Below, piece by piece: positions 11,260-12,688 of a DNA stretch of 12,688 nt; the first letter of the stretch is position 1, and every line of letters begins with the position of its first letter. The stretch is from Baffinella frigidus. Its lineage: Eukaryota > Cryptophyceae > Cryptomonadales > Baffinellaceae. The stretch is taken from the NCBI GenBank assembly GCA_026770585.1, contig MU646320.1, positions 1,164,686 through 1,177,373 of the forward strand, in the 5' to 3' direction. A program made the translations under genes and the position numbers. A model generated the notes under the pieces. The model had not been told where the DNA came from. It did not search any database and was given only the letters and a program-made list of their open reading frames with translations.

Positions 11260-11333
11260 TAGGCCTATGCCTCGAGACCTATGGTGGTCCTAGGGAGGGG
11301 GGCGTTTTCTCATGAGTGAGGTGACCCTGTGCA

Positions 11334-11428
11334 GGGGTATCTGGGCTGAGAAACCAGAACTAAGAACACAGACCGGATTTTGGCTTCCCTTTTCTTAAAC
11401 AAGTACCAGCGGGTTGACAAAATCTTGC
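11334..11428. mobile_element. truncated family-4 copy
   Basis: Starts CAGGGGTATCTGGGCT, shares GAAACCAGAACT, AACACAGACCGGATTT and the TGACAAAATCTTGC region with 10948-11259, then runs into a tandem repeat; no right TIR. Confidence 0.8.
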
Positions 11429-11498
11429 ATTTAGTCGACCCTCTGGTACTATTTAGTCGACCCTCTGGTACTAAGCATTTAGTCGACCCTCTGGTACT
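11429..11498. repeat. 22-bp tandem repeat, three units
   Basis: ATTTAGTCGACCCTCTGGTA plus CT, at 11429, 11451 and (after AAGC) 11477. The first unit overlaps sequence derived from the family-4 copy. Confidence 0.92.
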
Positions 11499-11713
11499 GC
11501 GGATCCTCGGCACGAGCTCGATCCTTTGGGGAATCCAACGCATGCCTTTCGTGTGTTCGGCCGTGTGAGCCGACCTTACTCGAGCGAGAAATCCCGGGTG
11601 GTGTGTGGGCTGACGCCCACCCAAGTGATGCACGACAAGAGCACAACCCTCGGCAACAACAACGCGTGGCTGACCGCACCGCGCGGCGCCACACCGCCCA
11701 CACCAGCAGCAAC
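11497..11713 (+). repeat. dispersed repeat R5, copy 2
   Basis: CTGCGGATCCTCGG...CTCGAGCGAGAAATCCCGGG, then GACAAGAGCACAACC and CGCACCGCGCGGCGCCACAC. Inverse to 7384-7855 with block order exchanged. Confidence 0.72.
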
Positions 11714-11901
11714 CGACCTTTACATGTAGGACCCTGGGGTAGCGAGTGTGCTTAATTTCAAATCACCTCTGTACATGTACATTGCAATAAACAGGGCTGG
11801 CGTCATACAGGGAAAAACTCCGACCAATTAGGAGGCGTCTCAGTCGCACGCCGTTTTGGGATACCCTTGTGCATTCTACATGTCAAAACGTGCAGGCTTC
11901 G
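11714..11901. other. no recognised gene
   Basis: Moderately AT-rich, with TACATGTA palindromes (11721, 11771) and GGCGTCTCAGTCGCACGCCG at 11834, repeated at 12073. Confidence 0.5.
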
Positions 11902-12023
11902 TACAGGGTTACCTCGCTCATAAGAAACCGCCCCCCCCCCTAGGACCACCCTAGGGCCCTAGGCATGGGCCTACTGTAGGGTCCTAGGGTGGGGCGGTTT
12001 CTTATGAGCGAGGTACCCCTGTA
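11902..12023. mobile_element. family-1 MITE (intact)
   Basis: TACAGGGTTACCTCGCTCAT to CCCCTGTA, complete arms and core CCCTAGGGCCCTAGGCATGG. Confidence 0.92.
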
Positions 12024-12159
12024 CCGAGAAAACACACGTCGCGACACGCACGGCGATGAATCGATGATTCGGGGGCGTCTCAGTCGCACGCCGGAGTGAA
12101 TTCACAAGTGTATTGTAAGAAGAAACACACGCCACGACACGCACGCGACCCCCCCGCAC
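12024..12159. repeat. short spacer repeats between two MITEs
   Basis: GCGACACGCACGGCG at 12040 and CACGACACGCACGCG at 12133, plus the second copy of GGCGTCTCAGTCGCACGCCG. No gene. Confidence 0.6.
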
Positions 12160-12280
12160 TACAGGGGTACCTCGCTTATCAGACCCCCCCCCCCCCTCGG
12201 ACCCTACAGTAGGCCTATGCCTAGGGCCCTATGGGGACCCTAGGGGGGCGGGCGTTTCTTATGAGCGAGGTACCCCTGTA
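12160..12280. mobile_element. family-1 MITE
   Basis: TACAGGGGTACCTCGCTTAT to CCCCTGTA; left arm shortened around the C-run, right arm intact. Confidence 0.91.
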
Positions 12281-12341
12281 GAGGGAGCGAGCCACCGCTA
12301 CTGGGAACGACGCCTTGCGTTAGAGAGGTGCCTCCAGAGAC

Positions 12342-12409
12342 AACGCCCCCCCCCTGGGGCCCTCCACAGGCCGATTCCTAGGGCTCTGTGGTGGTCCTAG
12401 GAGGGGGCG
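12342..12409. mobile_element. divergent family-1-like core
   Basis: CGCCCCCCCCCTGGGGCCC to GTGGTCCTAGGAGGGGGCG mimics the family core, but with unrelated outer arms. Possibly a separate, older family. Confidence 0.55.
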
Positions 12410-12434
12410 CCGTCTTGCAATCGAGAGTAACACA

Positions 12435-12500
12435 GATCTGGAATCCCGCGCTCACTGAAGAAGGTAGCCCGAGTGTTCACCGATTGAGCCACGGCCGCTT
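12435..12500 (-). repeat. tRNA-like / possible SINE head with pol III A-box
   Basis: Minus strand reads GCGGCCG then TGGCTCAATCGG (12491-12480), a good A-box/D-arm match. A weak B-box-like GGATTCCAGATC lies at 12446-12435. Stems for a functional tRNA do not form well, so a tRNA-derived SINE or chance are the options. Confidence 0.35.
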
Positions 12501-12626
12501 GCGCGAAGAGGGCATCTGTTCAGCGAGGAAGCACCGTTAGCGAGGGTGCCCTGCCATCCCTTCATCGCCGGAGCAGTAAACCTTGCCCGATATGGCAACG
12601 GCAACCGGAAGAAGAACATGCACAGT

Positions 12627-12688
12627 TATCCCCTAAGTGACCAGGCCTCCAAATTTGGGGGCCTGAGGTCCTAGGCAGGTCCTAGGGC
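12627..12688. mobile_element. family-3 MITE, cut by window end
   Basis: TA then TCCCCTAAGTGACC, CTCCAAATTTGGGGGCCTGA and GGTCCTAGGCAGGTCCTAGG; left half of the family-3 structure. Confidence 0.82.

Larger units (their letters stand above)
10884..11333. mobile_element. three-level nested MITE: family 1 containing family 4 containing family 1
   Basis: Outer family-1 halves lie at 10888-10947 and 11262-11333. The family-4 element 10948-11259 interrupts them at a TA and itself contains a complete family-1 copy, 11036-11156. Confidence 0.88.

Noticed and set aside
8557-12280. CRISPR-like spacing of palindromic repeats
   Set aside because: Repeat units are ~120-bp elements with TA flanks, irregular spacing and nesting, in a eukaryotic context.

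Overview
The window looks like nuclear DNA of a GC-rich, intron-rich eukaryote, probably a unicellular alga or other protist. The evidence is a gene split by GT-AG introns, long degenerate TTTAGGG-type (Arabidopsis-type telomere) tracts, and a dense load of short inverted-repeat transposons. There is nothing bacterial or viral. I cannot name the species; TTTAGGG-type repeats occur in plants, green algae, dinoflagellates and several other algal groups.

Left half (about 1-7.1 kb): one recognisable gene on the minus strand, a single-domain cyclophilin (peptidyl-prolyl cis-trans isomerase) of the PPIL1 / plant CYP18-2 type. I recovered seven coding exons by matching conserved cyclophilin blocks and checking splice sites and reading phase: 7071-7000, 6763-6708, 6168-6094, 5204-5134, 3837-3709, 1826-1783 and 664-610 (stop TGA). 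All six junctions are GT-AG and all phases agree, giving about 167 residues, the usual PPIL1 length. Only the initiator codon, just upstream of 7071, is unresolved. The introns grow from 236 bp to about 1.9 kb along the gene. They are filled with telomere-like repeats, hairpin-forming MITEs and decayed copies of the neighbouring exon's 3' end together with its splice donor.

Right half (about 7.1-12.7 kb): no protein gene recognised. It is a mosaic of MITE families, mainly a ~120-bp family with TIR CAGGGGTACCTCGCTCATAA and a ~105-bp family with TIR TCCCTTAAGTGGCC. A third family has TIR CAGGGGTATCTGGGCTATG. They are nested in each other at TA dinucleotides and lie in a duplicated segment (about 8.75-9.5 kb and 9.78-10.78 kb). 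Empty and filled sites in the two copies show that the first two families duplicate a TA target. A tRNA-like (SINE-like) stretch lies near the right end.

Most striking are: (1) serial decaying copies of exon tails plus 5' splice sites downstream of exons 3, 4 and 5, with nearly all differences in the two best copies at third codon positions; (2) a 44-nt exon embedded inside a telomere-like tract; (3) nested TA-targeting MITEs; and (4) a 22-bp minisatellite built from a MITE/target junction.
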